From Desulfobulbaceae bacterium (GTDB lineage: Bacteria > Desulfobacterota > Desulfobulbia > Desulfobulbales > SURF-16): a DNA stretch of 64,000 bases. This document shows, one piece after another, positions 55,230 through 63,012 of this stretch. The stretch's first letter is position 1. The number at the start of each line of letters is the position of its first letter. The stretch is taken from the NCBI GenBank assembly GCA_024637145.1, contig JAGXFQ010000014.1, positions 62,001 through 126,000 on the forward strand, given 5' to 3'. A program made the translations under genes and the position numbers. The notes beneath the pieces are model-generated. The model had not been told where the DNA came from, searched no databases, and saw only the letters and a program-made list of their open reading frames with translations.

Positions 55230-56030
55230 TCAACGTACGCTCTTGCTGACGATCTCGGCGTCAAAATAGTTGAGCCCCATGCCGGCATCCACCACCAGGC
55301 ATTGACCGGTCATGCCTGAGGAGCGTTCAGAAAGGAGAAAGGCGGCCACATCCGCGGCCTCCTGGGTCTTCAGGGCCCTTTTACGGGGAATAACCTTTTC
55401 CGCAAAGAGATAGCTGTCAATATAACCGGGAATCCCGGCCGAGGCCGAGGTTTTTAACAGACCGGGACAGACAGCGTTAAAGCGCACCTCGGAAAAGGCG
55501 GAAAAACTCTTGGTGAGGAAAGAGAGGGATGACTCCAGGGCGGCCTTCACTGGGGCCATATAGCCGTAATTCTCGGCAGCCATGCGGGTGGAGGAGATGG
55601 AGATGGTCACCATGGCCCCATTCTTGGCAAGCAGATCCTTGAAATGATTGGCAATGGCGATAAAGGAAAAACAGGAGACATCCATGGCCTGCAGAAAATC
55701 CTTTTTCACGGTGGCATGAAAGGGCTGCATCCCTTCGGAATAATTGGCAAAAGCGATGGAGTGGACAATGCCTGCCACCGGGCCCGCAAGGGTGGCCCCT
55801 ATCTCATCCCGGACCCGGACAATATTGGCCTCATCCTCCACATCACAGATAAAAACCGGGCTCTCCGGAAAGAGCTTACGCGCGGTCTCGGCCCGCTCCT
55901 GGCTGCGCACCACATGGATCACCTCAGCCCCCTCAGCCACCAGCACCCTGCCAATGGCACAGGCCACGGATTTCTTGTTGGCCAGCCCAAAGATAATTAT
56001 TTTTTTGTCCTGCAGTCCCAGAAAAGTCAT
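55230..56030 (-). CDS. FabI-like enoyl-ACP reductase
   Basis: Short-chain dehydrogenase with FabI features: [20 protein letters not shown] near residue 12 (the FabI GxxxxxSxA nucleotide motif) and [13 protein letters not shown] near residue 90. The catalytic [14 protein letters not shown] near residue 150 and the late [19 protein letters not shown] follow. 266 residues from ATG 56030. The open frame up to 56105 is repeat DNA. It would reduce trans-2-enoyl-ACP. In this cluster it may act at selected cycles only, if the product is polyunsaturated. Confidence 0.88.
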   Translation of the reverse strand: MTFLGLQDKKIIIFGLANKKSVACAIGRVLVAEGAEVIHVVRSQERAETARKLFPESPVFICDVEDEANIVRVRDEIGATLAGPVAGIVHSIAFANYSEGMQPFHATVKKDFLQAMDVSCFSFIAIANHFKDLLAKNGAMVTISISSTRMAAENYGYMAPVKAALESSLSFLTKSFSAFSEVRFNAVCPGLLKTSASAGIPGYIDSYLFAEKVIPRKRALKTQEAADVAAFLLSERSSGMTGQCLVVDAGMGLNYFDAEIVSKSVR

Positions 56031-56038
56031 GTAACAGC

Positions 56039-56195
56039 AGGAGGTACAGAATGTAGAGAATGTACAGAATGCAAAGAAGGAAAAACGACCTTCTTTACCA
56101 TCCATACCCTCCTCTACCTTCTCTCTACCTCCTATACCTCCTATACATTCTCTACCTTCTTTACCTTCTCTAACTCCTCTACCTTCTATACCTTC
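56039..56195. repeat. GA/CT-rich hairpin repeat 2
   Basis: Purine-rich arm with GTAGAGAATGTACAGAATG and a longer pyrimidine arm with CTACCTTCTCTCTACCTCC and CTACCTTCTTTACCTTC. The end of the FabZ-like gene (stop at 56186) runs into it. Confidence 0.78.
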
Positions 56196-56644
56196 TCGCC
56201 CTTCAAGGTACAGGCAAATTCCACCTTCAGCGCCACCTTGCCCCCGACCTTCAGGGAACCCTTCATAAACCAGGCCGGCCCCACCTTTTCAGAGAGCGCT
56301 GCGGTGATGGTGATGATATCCCCCGGCCGCACCTCCCGCTTAAACTTGGCACCCAGGATACGGGTGAGGACAGGTACCCCTGCCGGCACCCCGGCCGTCT
56401 CTTTGGCCTTGTTGAGATTTTCAGCTATCAACAGGGCGCCGGCCTGAAACACCGCCTCGCAAAGCAACACCCCGGGCATGATGGGGTAGTCCGGATAATG
56501 GCCAAGAAAGAGATCCAGATCGGCCGAGATCTCTTTTTTCGCCACAATCTCCGTATCAGTGAGCGAAAGAACGGCATCCAGCCAGAGAAAGGGAGGTCGA
56601 TGGGGAATACGGGAGGTGACGAAATCGGGATGATGGAATTCCAC
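56186..56644 (-). CDS. FabZ-like 3-hydroxyacyl-ACP dehydratase
   Basis: Hotdog dehydratase of 152 residues. The active-site helix region reads [20 protein letters not shown], holding the catalytic His (GHYP) and Glu (CEA) near residues 49 and 63. Standard FabZ has GHFPGNPIMPGVLIIEA, so the loop is altered (DY for GN, C before E). That suggests a specialised acyl substrate. It lies between FabG- and FabI-like genes. Confidence 0.87.
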   Translation of the reverse strand: MEFHHPDFVTSRIPHRPPFLWLDAVLSLTDTEIVAKKEISADLDLFLGHYPDYPIMPGVLLCEAVFQAGALLIAENLNKAKETAGVPAGVPVLTRILGAKFKREVRPGDIITITAALSEKVGPAWFMKGSLKVGGKVALKVEFACTLKGEKV

Positions 56645-56647
56645 AAG

Positions 56648-56707
56648 CAGCTCTTCTTTATTTTTTAAATTCTTTACCTTCTTTATTCCTCTAACTTCTT
56701 TACTTCT
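56648..56707. repeat. CT-rich repeat 3 (single arm)
   Basis: TTCTTTACCTTCTTTATTCC and TCTAACTTCTTTACTTC match the pyrimidine arms of the other GA/CT repeats; no purine partner is present. Fills the junction between FabG- and FabZ-like genes. Confidence 0.7.
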
Positions 56708-56713
56708 GCCCCT

Positions 56714-57454
56714 TCACAATCCCCCCGTGACCTCCAAAACAGCGCCATTCACATAGGATGCCTGGGCCCCGGCCAGAAAGAGCACCGCATGAGCAACCTC
56801 CTCGGGCCTGCCGAAGCGGCGGGCCGGCACCATCTTCTTGTAGGCCTTTACCTGCTCCGGGTCCAGGTCATCAAGAAGCTCGGTGGCGATAAAACCAGGC
56901 GACACGCAGTTCACCGTGATCTTGCGCTTGGCTGTCTCCTTGGCCAGGGACTTCATCATGCCGATCTGGCCGGCCTTGGAGGCGGCATAGTTGGCCTGGC
57001 CGGCAAAACCCAGATGGGCCATGGGCGAGGTGATGAAAATAATGCGGCCATACTTCTTCTTCAGCATGAGCTGCACGGCAAACTTGCTCATGATATAGCC
57101 GCCGGTGAGATTGATATCAATAACCCGCCGCCACTCCTCCTCCTTCATCAGGGCAAGAACGGCATCGCGGCGAATCCCGGCATTATTGACCAAGACGTCA
57201 ATGGTATCAAAGCGGGCCTCAATTTCAGCATACAGGGCCTCAACCGCGGCATAGTCGCTGACATCACAGCTAAAGAGATGGAGGCGCTCGGCCGCTTCGC
57301 CGCACTGCCCCCGAAAGGCCTCAGCCGCCGCCTCGTTGCCGGCGTAGAGACCGATAACCGTAGCCCCCTGCCCAAGAAAGGCGGCGGCAATAGCCGCGCC
57401 AATCCCCCGGGTCGCCCCGGTCACCACAATCTTCTGGCCGTCAAAATCCGTCAT
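56714..57454 (-). CDS. FabG-like 3-oxoacyl-ACP reductase
   Basis: Short-chain dehydrogenase of 246 residues: VTGATRGIGAAIAAAFL near residue 11, VNNAGIRRD near residue 87, ITSPMAHLG and catalytic YAASKAGQIGMMKSLAKE near residue 152. The ending NGAVLEVTGGL is typical of FabG. Its presumed role is ketoreduction on the cluster's own ACP. Confidence 0.92.
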   Translation of the reverse strand: MTDFDGQKIVVTGATRGIGAAIAAAFLGQGATVIGLYAGNEAAAEAFRGQCGEAAERLHLFSCDVSDYAAVEALYAEIEARFDTIDVLVNNAGIRRDAVLALMKEEEWRRVIDINLTGGYIMSKFAVQLMLKKKYGRIIFITSPMAHLGFAGQANYAASKAGQIGMMKSLAKETAKRKITVNCVSPGFIATELLDDLDPEQVKAYKKMVPARRFGRPEEVAHAVLFLAGAQASYVNGAVLEVTGGL

Positions 57455-57463
57455 AGTTTTTTT

Positions 57464-57896
57464 GCCACGGAACCCACAGAAAACACGGAAAGTTAAACCA
57501 CAATGCGTTCAATCCTTGCCTTTGGATATGTAAAATTTACTATTAAGCCTACTTTAAGACCACTGGCTTTGAGATAATTAACAATTTGGGCCTTGCACAT
57601 GGACATGTTGACGTTAACTTGAGCCTTCAGCTCGATAACGACATTTTTTGCAACAACTATGTCCGCGACAAACCTACCCACGGGTTGATCTTTATACATA
57701 ACAGCAAAACTGACCTGACGCTCTGCCTGCAGACCTATTCTTTCAAGTTCTACCATGAGAGATTTCTCATAAACACTCTCAAGAAAACCACTCCCTAATT
57801 GCTTATAAACCTCATAAACAGCGCCACGAATTTTATAGGTTAACTCTTCAGCAAGTAATCCTTCGTTTTTCCGTGTCATTCCGTGGGTTCCGTGGC
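57464..57896. mobile_element. GxxExxY gene cassette bracketed by inverted repeats
   Basis: Left repeat 57464-57491 begins GCCACGGAACCCACAGAA and ends ACACGGAAA. The right repeat (57868-57896), read on the other strand, begins GCCACGGAACCCACGGAA and ends ACACGGAAA. About 25 of 29 positions agree with one gap. Between them is a single gene whose start codon lies at the edge of the right repeat, immediately after the stop of the FAD oxidoreductase gene. It looks like a cassette inserted between that gene and the FabG-like gene. No transposase is encoded. Confidence 0.6.
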
Positions 57897-57900
57897 TCAT
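57493..57900 (-). CDS. GxxExxY protein
   Basis: Small protein of 135 residues in the GxxExxY family, named for the motif seen here as LGSGFLESVYEKSL near residue 36. The fold is predicted nuclease-like (VADIVVAKNVVIELKAQ has the E-x-K arrangement of PD-(D/E)xK enzymes). Function is not known. ATG 57900 follows directly on the TAG of the upstream gene and uses its GGAG; the first residues, MSHGTHGM, are encoded by the repeat itself. It interrupts an otherwise metabolic cluster. Confidence 0.85.
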   Translation of the reverse strand: MSHGTHGMTRKNEGLLAEELTYKIRGAVYEVYKQLGSGFLESVYEKSLMVELERIGLQAERQVSFAVMYKDQPVGRFVADIVVAKNVVIELKAQVNVNMSMCKAQIVNYLKASGLKVGLIVNFTYPKARIERIVV

Positions 57901-59310
57901 CTAACTCCGCAGGTAGGCATCGGCGTCATTGGCGACGATGACGCCGTAGTTGATGGCCCCCAGCCAGCCGCTCATGATGATCCCCACGGAGCCCACATGG
58001 AAGAGGCCGGGCAGGGCCTTGAAAAGATTGCGGGAGACATCGAGTCCTTCGAATTTGGTGCCAAAAGAGGTCCCCTTGGTGTGGAGGGTGTAGCGGTTAA
58101 AGGTGCGGGGGGTGGCGGCCTCCACCCAGTCGCACTTCTCCCGGATGGCGGGGATATAGCGCTCCAGATCGACAAAACAGCGCTCGATCATCTCCTCCTT
58201 GGCCTTGGCATACTCCGCGGCAGAGAGATGGGCCCAATCATCATAATTGCCGTTCATGGAGGCCACCACCGTGTAGTCTTCTTTGCCGTCCGGCCGGGTC
58301 TTGGGGTAATAAACCGAGAAGGTGCGGCTCCGGGTATCCATCTTCAGCATCTCCTCGGAAGAGAACTCGGCTGCGGTGGAGGTAAAGAGCAGATCGCCGA
58401 TATCAGGGATGGTTTCGCCGGGCCGCAGACCAAAATAGACCTGACAGCTGGAGTTATTCACCTTGACCTTGTCAATCCGGCCCAGAAACTCGGCAGGGAA
58501 GGCGTCGCGACCGGCAAGATTATAGATGGTATTGGTGATGCCGCTGTTGGAGACCACACAAGGGGCATGGATAATCCGCTCCCCCACCGCCACCCCGGTG
58601 ACCTTGCCCTTTTCGGTGATAACCCGGTCCACCTTGGCCGTGGTGCAGATGGTGACGCCGTTTCTCTGCAGTTCATCCCCCATCATGCCGATCAGTTTGT
58701 CCGTGCCCCCCTTAAAGGTATAGACCCCCTTGTTCATGAAGTTGGAGAAGACAATGCCGTAGGTGATGGCCGGCTCATCAAAGGTGGAGCCGTTGGCATA
58801 GGTGATGGGCTCCATGAGGAAGCGGTGGACATCGGTGCGGCCGGGAAAGAATTGCTCAAAGAGTTCCCTGGTGGTCATGGCCAGATCGTCATAAAAATTC
58901 ATACTGTTGACGGTCTCAAAGAAGGTATCCACCACGGACCGGGCGATCTTGAAGCGCTTCACCAGAATATCGCTGAAATTTGTTTTTTCAAAGGTGGTCT
59001 TCAGGGAGAACTGGGGATTGTCAAAGACAATATCCTTGAGCTGGACAATGGAATCGCGGATCTCCTTGGTCCAGTATTTCTTGCAGGTCTTCACCATGCC
59101 GTAGGGAAAACCGTGCAGCGACACGTCAAAGACATGGGATTTACGCTTAAACCAGGTGGCCAGACCGCCCAGCTTGAAATGATACTCAAGCAGCAGCACA
59201 TCATGCCCGGCCCTGGCCAGCCGGTTAGCGCAGGTCAAACCGCCAAGCCCGGAGCCGATGACAATAACGTCGTACTTATCTTTTGCTTGGTTTAAGGGTG
59301 TGAAGGACAT
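57901..59310 (-). CDS. CrtI/CrtISO-like FAD oxidoreductase 1
   Basis: Phytoene-desaturase-superfamily protein of 469 residues. The N-terminal FAD motif is VIVIGSGLGGLTCANRLARA with the EYHFKLGG continuation near residue 42. A central substrate domain follows, and the C-terminal signature GSVGIIMSGWLGAINYGVI lies near residue 440. Such enzymes desaturate, isomerise or saturate long polyene chains. No carotenoid genes are near; instead it lies among FAS-type genes, as in the gene sets proposed for anammox ladderane lipids. The likely substrate is an ACP-bound or free polyunsaturated acyl chain (inference). Confidence 0.85.
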   Translation of the reverse strand: MSFTPLNQAKDKYDVIVIGSGLGGLTCANRLARAGHDVLLLEYHFKLGGLATWFKRKSHVFDVSLHGFPYGMVKTCKKYWTKEIRDSIVQLKDIVFDNPQFSLKTTFEKTNFSDILVKRFKIARSVVDTFFETVNSMNFYDDLAMTTRELFEQFFPGRTDVHRFLMEPITYANGSTFDEPAITYGIVFSNFMNKGVYTFKGGTDKLIGMMGDELQRNGVTICTTAKVDRVITEKGKVTGVAVGERIIHAPCVVSNSGITNTIYNLAGRDAFPAEFLGRIDKVKVNNSSCQVYFGLRPGETIPDIGDLLFTSTAAEFSSEEMLKMDTRSRTFSVYYPKTRPDGKEDYTVVASMNGNYDDWAHLSAAEYAKAKEEMIERCFVDLERYIPAIREKCDWVEAATPRTFNRYTLHTKGTSFGTKFEGLDVSRNLFKALPGLFHVGSVGIIMSGWLGAINYGVIVANDADAYLRS

Positions 59311-59315
59311 TATTT

Positions 59316-59366
59316 TTTAAGAATGTATAGAAGTTAAAGAAATAAAGGAGGTAAATAAATACGGAT
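59316..59366. repeat. GA-rich repeat 4, left flank of four-helix-bundle gene
   Basis: GTATAGAAGTTAAAGAAATA then AAGGAGGTAAATAAATA: a purine arm, opposed by the pyrimidine arm at 59760-59832 on the other side of the gene. Confidence 0.7.
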
Positions 59367-59368
59367 AC

Positions 59369-59740
59369 TTACTCTTTATTCTCATTGGAAACTATTTTGC
59401 GGGCATAGGCGTTGAGAAGACGGCTCGTATCTTCAAGCACATCTTGTAACGTATCAATCTGGGTATAATGAAGATCATTAATGAGGATCAAGTAGTAACG
59501 ACACTCTTCCAAGGATCCCTGAGCAATATTATAGAATCGTAATTTATCCTTGAAACCTTTCTTGCGGAAACCTTCGACAATATTTGCGGGTATCGAAACT
59601 GCCGCACGCCGAAACTGAGAAGTCAATCCAAACAGTTCATGAGAAGGAAAATCAGAAGTAACCTGATAGGTTAAAAGGACAAATTCATGGGCTTTCTGCC
59701 AGACTTTAAGATCTTTAAAGGTCTTCGCGTGTGCTACCAT
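59369..59740 (-). CDS. Four-helix-bundle protein (23S rRNA IVS type)
   Basis: 123-residue protein of the S23/four-helix-bundle family, often encoded inside 23S rRNA intervening sequences but also as solitary genes: FKDLKVWQKAHEFVLLTYQV near residue 8, FGLTSQFRRAAVSIPANIVEG, and SLEECRYYLILINDL. Start at ATG 59740, with GGGAGGGG nine bases upstream; six further codons are open. Function unknown. It splits the two FAD oxidoreductase genes and is bracketed by inverted GA/CT repeats, so it looks inserted. Confidence 0.85.
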   Translation of the reverse strand: MVAHAKTFKDLKVWQKAHEFVLLTYQVTSDFPSHELFGLTSQFRRAAVSIPANIVEGFRKKGFKDKLRFYNIAQGSLEECRYYLILINDLHYTQIDTLQDVLEDTSRLLNAYARKIVSNENKE

Positions 59741-59759
59741 ATTGCAAGCCCCTCCCATG

Positions 59760-59832
59760 CTTTACCTTCTCTAACTCCTCTACCTTCTCTAACTTCTCTA
59801 TTTCTCTAACTTCTCTATTTCTCTAACTTCTC
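59760..59832. repeat. CT-rich repeat 4, right flank of four-helix-bundle gene
   Basis: Tandem CTTTACCTTCTCTAACTCC, CTCTACCTTCTCTAACTTC and CTCTATTTCTCTAACTTC units. The last copies reach into the end of the next gene (stop at 59823). Confidence 0.8.
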
Positions 59833-61205
59833 ATAAGGATTCTCTGATTCACAATAGTCACCCCACTCAACATGGCGCCGACAATGCCCAGAAAGCCCTG
59901 GTCGGTGCCGGCCATAAAGAGATTGCTGTAGGGGGTCAGGCCGTCCTTGATCTTGATGGGGCTGCCATAGACAGCCCCCTGGGCCTTGGCGGTATAGCGT
60001 TCGATGGTCAGGGGGGTAAAACTGTCGTGATATACCCTATTCTGCTGGTAATTCCCAATTATTTCCGAGACCCGGGCAAAGGTCCGGGCCTCGGAATCGG
60101 CCTTTAAGCGCTGATATTCTTTCGGATCGGCCTGCTTCCAGATGGCGTAATTCGCCGGGTTGGTGATGCGGACCTGGAAGAAATCCTGCTCCGGCAGATC
60201 CTGGAAATTCTCAGGGAAGCAGATGACGCCCCAGTCGGGATTCATGGCAATGGCCGGCCGCTTATAGCTCAGGGTCTGTTGGCTGTTATAGAAGATGATA
60301 GTGTGGTGGGCGTCAAGGACGGCTCTCTGGGCGGCCGGCAATACGGAGATGGATTCTACAAAACTCATCTGCCCCTCATACTTAGGGGCATCCGCAGGCC
60401 AGCCCACCAGGGCGGCCGTCCCGGGCGCCCCCACCGTGGAGAGCAGAGTATCGCAGCTGACATACTCCCCGCCCGCAAGCTCCACACCCTCCACCCTGTC
60501 ACCCTGACGCCGCACCCCTGCCACCCTGGAGCTGTACCGCAGCTCGCCGCCAAACCCCTTGTACTGCTCGACCAGCATGGTCAGAAAATCCTTCATGGTG
60601 CCGTGGGGACGGAAAAAGCCCTCCACAAAGAGGGCCTGAAACATGATGACAAACTGGCCCAGATCCATATCATGCTCCTCGCTGTTGCCGTAGACCATGA
60701 GGGGCAGAAGGAGCATGTCGACAAGTAAGGGATCAGGGATTAATCCAGCCAGGAAGCGGCGGGCCGAGCGCCAGGGGGCCGGATGGAATGGGTCATACTC
60801 CCTGACTGCGGCCACCAGTTTCTGAAAGGGGGTCCGACAATGGGGGAATTGCTGCTCGACCTCGGCCTCAAGAAGGGCCAGATCATTGGAAAAGCGGAGG
60901 GAGACCTCAGGGAAACGGATCAGGGAGGAGAGTTGCTGGTGGGTGGCAAATGTTTTACGGGACAGTTTCAACTGCCGGAAGAGACGGTTTAACGGGGCGT
61001 GCCTGTCACCAACCTCGGCAAAGTTGGTCATGGCATGGAGACCGGTTTCCAGCAGGAAACCGTGGCGGTAATAATAGGAGTTGAGGCCGCCGGGCAGGGA
61101 GTGCTGCTCAACAATAAGGGTCTTGAGACCGAACCGGGCCGCCCGGATGCCGGAGGCGAGGCCAGAAAGGCCGCCGCCGATTATGACGAGCTGGTAATCA
61201 GCCAC
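59823..61205 (-). CDS. CrtI/CrtISO-like FAD oxidoreductase 2
   Basis: 460-residue relative of the protein at 57901: FAD motif LVIIGGGLSGLASGIRAARF near residue 6, EQHSLPGGLNSYYYRHGFLL near residue 33, and C-terminal MAGTDQGFLGIVGAMLSGV near residue 432. The pair is diverged, so the two probably act at different positions or in opposite directions (desaturation versus isomerisation). Starts four bases after the ACP gene ends, so it is coexpressed with the carrier. The last residues run into CT-rich repeat DNA. Confidence 0.85.
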   Translation of the reverse strand: MADYQLVIIGGGLSGLASGIRAARFGLKTLIVEQHSLPGGLNSYYYRHGFLLETGLHAMTNFAEVGDRHAPLNRLFRQLKLSRKTFATHQQLSSLIRFPEVSLRFSNDLALLEAEVEQQFPHCRTPFQKLVAAVREYDPFHPAPWRSARRFLAGLIPDPLLVDMLLLPLMVYGNSEEHDMDLGQFVIMFQALFVEGFFRPHGTMKDFLTMLVEQYKGFGGELRYSSRVAGVRRQGDRVEGVELAGGEYVSCDTLLSTVGAPGTAALVGWPADAPKYEGQMSFVESISVLPAAQRAVLDAHHTIIFYNSQQTLSYKRPAIAMNPDWGVICFPENFQDLPEQDFFQVRITNPANYAIWKQADPKEYQRLKADSEARTFARVSEIIGNYQQNRVYHDSFTPLTIERYTAKAQGAVYGSPIKIKDGLTPYSNLFMAGTDQGFLGIVGAMLSGVTIVNQRILMRS

Positions 61206-61208
61206 ACC

Positions 61209-61460
61209 CTATTGGTCTTTCAGCTTTGGTTCAAGGTAGTTGACGCAGCTGTTAAGGGTGGCAAGCTCAGGATACTCTTCCTCGGGGATCTGCAATTTAT
61301 GACGCTTGCGAAGCTCCATGACGATGTCGAGAAAATCCATGGAATCCAAGTCAAGCTGATCGCGAAGAGGTTTGTCGGAATCAAGACCAGCGAATTCCGC
61401 GTCTTCGTCAATATCAGCTATGATATCCAGGATTAAATCTTTAATGTCATCACGAGTCAT
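61209..61460 (-). CDS. Acyl carrier protein
   Basis: Dedicated ACP of 83 residues. The phosphopantetheine serine is in DQLDLDSMDFLDIVMEL near residue 36, with DSM in place of the usual DSL. It is acidic, with the usual four-helix layout, and starts MTRDDIKDLILDIIADI. Sitting between the ketosynthase and FAD oxidoreductase 2 marks it as pathway-specific rather than the housekeeping AcpP. Confidence 0.92.
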   Translation of the reverse strand: MTRDDIKDLILDIIADIDEDAEFAGLDSDKPLRDQLDLDSMDFLDIVMELRKRHKLQIPEEEYPELATLNSCVNYLEPKLKDQ

Positions 61461-61487
61461 GCAGAACCTCTAAATTTTGAAAAATCA

Positions 61488-61570
61488 GGAGTTAGAGAAA
61501 TAAAGGAGTTAGAGAAGGTAAAGAATCACCACTTCTTTACCTTCTCTAACTCCTCTAACTTCTCTATTTC
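61488..61570. repeat. GA/CT-rich hairpin repeat 5 (perfect core)
   Basis: GGAGTTAGAGAAGGTAAAGA plus one A (61505-61525) is exactly complementary to 61533-61553 across a seven-base loop, with looser pairing further out. It is the clearest copy of the family and contains no gene. It separates the ketosynthase and ACP genes. Confidence 0.88.
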
Positions 61571-62817
61571 TATCTTTTATATTTTTTAACAATGACCACA
61601 GAGTTGATGCCAACCATACCGAATGAGTTATTCAAAATTGCTTCAACATTGTCAAGTTGTTTTGCCTGATTGGCGACAATATTAGGCAGCGCACAGTCAG
61701 GATCGAGGTTGTCGAGATTAATGGTGGGATGGACCATATTATCCGTAAAGGAGGGCAGATTGCCGGCCAGTTCCAGGACACCGGCCGCACCCATGGCATG
61801 GCCGATATGGCTCTTGGTGTTGTTGATATAGGTGTGGGGACAATCCGCAAAAACCCGGCGCAGGGCCTTGCACTCCTCCACATCGCCCTGCCGGGTACCG
61901 GTGGCATGGGTGTTGATGATGGTGATCTCCCGAGGCTGCATCCCTGCCCTTTTCAGGGCAAGTTCCATGCATTCCGCCTGTCTTTCCCAAAAGGGCAGGA
62001 CAAAGTCACGGGCATCGGAATTGATGGCATAGCCGGCGATCTCTCCGTAAATCTTGGCGCCGCGCTCTTTGGCCTTATCAAGGCGCTCCAGGGTGTACAT
62101 GCAGCCGCCCTCGGAGATGACAATGCCGTTTCTGTCGCGGTCAAAGGGCCGACTGGCCTTGGTGGGATCCTCATGCTCGGCCAGGGCGCCCTGGGCCTTG
62201 AAGCTGGCAAAAATGCCGAAGGAGCCGACACACTCGGAGATGCCGCCGCACAGGGCCAGATCAACCTCATCCAGGCGCAGCATCTGCACACCCTGGATCA
62301 GGGCGGCATTGCCGGCGGCACAGGCCGCGCCCACCGCATAATGGGGCCCGGTGATGCCGAGACTCATGGTCACCTCGCCGGCCGGGTTGTTCAAGACCGT
62401 CCGGGGATTGTGATGATGGGTCCAGTAGTCGACGTTATAATCAAACTTACTGATATTATAGACCTCGTTCTCGGTCTCCACGGTGCCGTGCTCGGTAAGC
62501 CCGACATAGACGCCGGTCCTGTCTTTGCCATACTCGCTGAAATCAATACCGGCATCAAGGATGGCCTCATGGGCGCAATAGACGCTGAGACAACCGGCCC
62601 GGGTGCCCCGTTTATTTTCCTTTTTCTTTCTGTATTTTGTCTCGTCAAAGGTACAGACACCGGCAGGGGCCTCGCCCATATAGCGAAGATCAATGGCGGT
62701 AATCTCGCTCTTGCCGGCCAGCAGCTTCTGCCGGTAGTCGTGCAGATTTGCGGCATTGGGGGCCGCCAGGCCCACACCGGTAATGACGATACGCTGATTT
62801 TCTGGTAGATTTGCCAT
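61570..62817 (-). CDS. FabF-like beta-ketoacyl-ACP synthase
   Basis: Condensing enzyme of 415 residues from ATG 62817 (MANLPENQRIVITGVGLAAP). Active cysteine in YAVGAACAAGNAALIQG near residue 165, histidines in INTHATGTRQGD and TKSHIGHAMGAAGVLEL. The C-terminus is NSFGMVGINSVVIVKK. The serine-poor cysteine loop AACAAG differs from standard FabF (TACATG), hinting at an unusual substrate. The open frame above the ATG (to 62976) is not coding. First gene of the long acyl-chain/ole run. Confidence 0.92.
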   Translation of the reverse strand: MANLPENQRIVITGVGLAAPNAANLHDYRQKLLAGKSEITAIDLRYMGEAPAGVCTFDETKYRKKKENKRGTRAGCLSVYCAHEAILDAGIDFSEYGKDRTGVYVGLTEHGTVETENEVYNISKFDYNVDYWTHHHNPRTVLNNPAGEVTMSLGITGPHYAVGAACAAGNAALIQGVQMLRLDEVDLALCGGISECVGSFGIFASFKAQGALAEHEDPTKASRPFDRDRNGIVISEGGCMYTLERLDKAKERGAKIYGEIAGYAINSDARDFVLPFWERQAECMELALKRAGMQPREITIINTHATGTRQGDVEECKALRRVFADCPHTYINNTKSHIGHAMGAAGVLELAGNLPSFTDNMVHPTINLDNLDPDCALPNIVANQAKQLDNVEAILNNSFGMVGINSVVIVKKYKR

Positions 62818-62908
62818 ATATATGTACAGAGTCCAAGTCCTGAAACCGCTTTCCTTGCCAGGCAAAAAACCAAATGGGAAACAAAGCGTTATTTCTTTAA
62901 GGCGTGTT

Positions 62909-62937
62909 ACTATAGCCCAAAAGAACCGGCCCTGCAA
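62909..62937 (-). promoter_or_regulatory. Possible promoter of the acyl-chain cluster
   Basis: TATAGT (62914-62909) preceded after 17 bases by TTGCAG (62937-62932) on the minus strand. Good -10, weak -35. Leader to the ketosynthase ATG about 90 bases. Confidence 0.45.
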
Positions 62938-63012
62938 GACAAGCAGGGACCAGAGACCAGAAAAGTCTCCAACCAATCAACCCTACCATTGAATAGTGCA
63001 GAAGAGGATACT

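Noticed and set aside
56031-56105. Upstream extension of the FabI-like gene
   Set aside because: Encoded by GA/CT repeat DNA; FabI homologues begin at [10 protein letters not shown].
57883-59295. 470-codon plus-strand frame over FAD oxidoreductase 1
   Set aside because: Antisense shadow; begins in the inverted repeat and has no family features.
55058-61570. Reading the GA/CT repeats as a CRISPR array
   Set aside because: Units are short, irregular, palindromic in pairs and lack unique spacers of even length; no cas genes.
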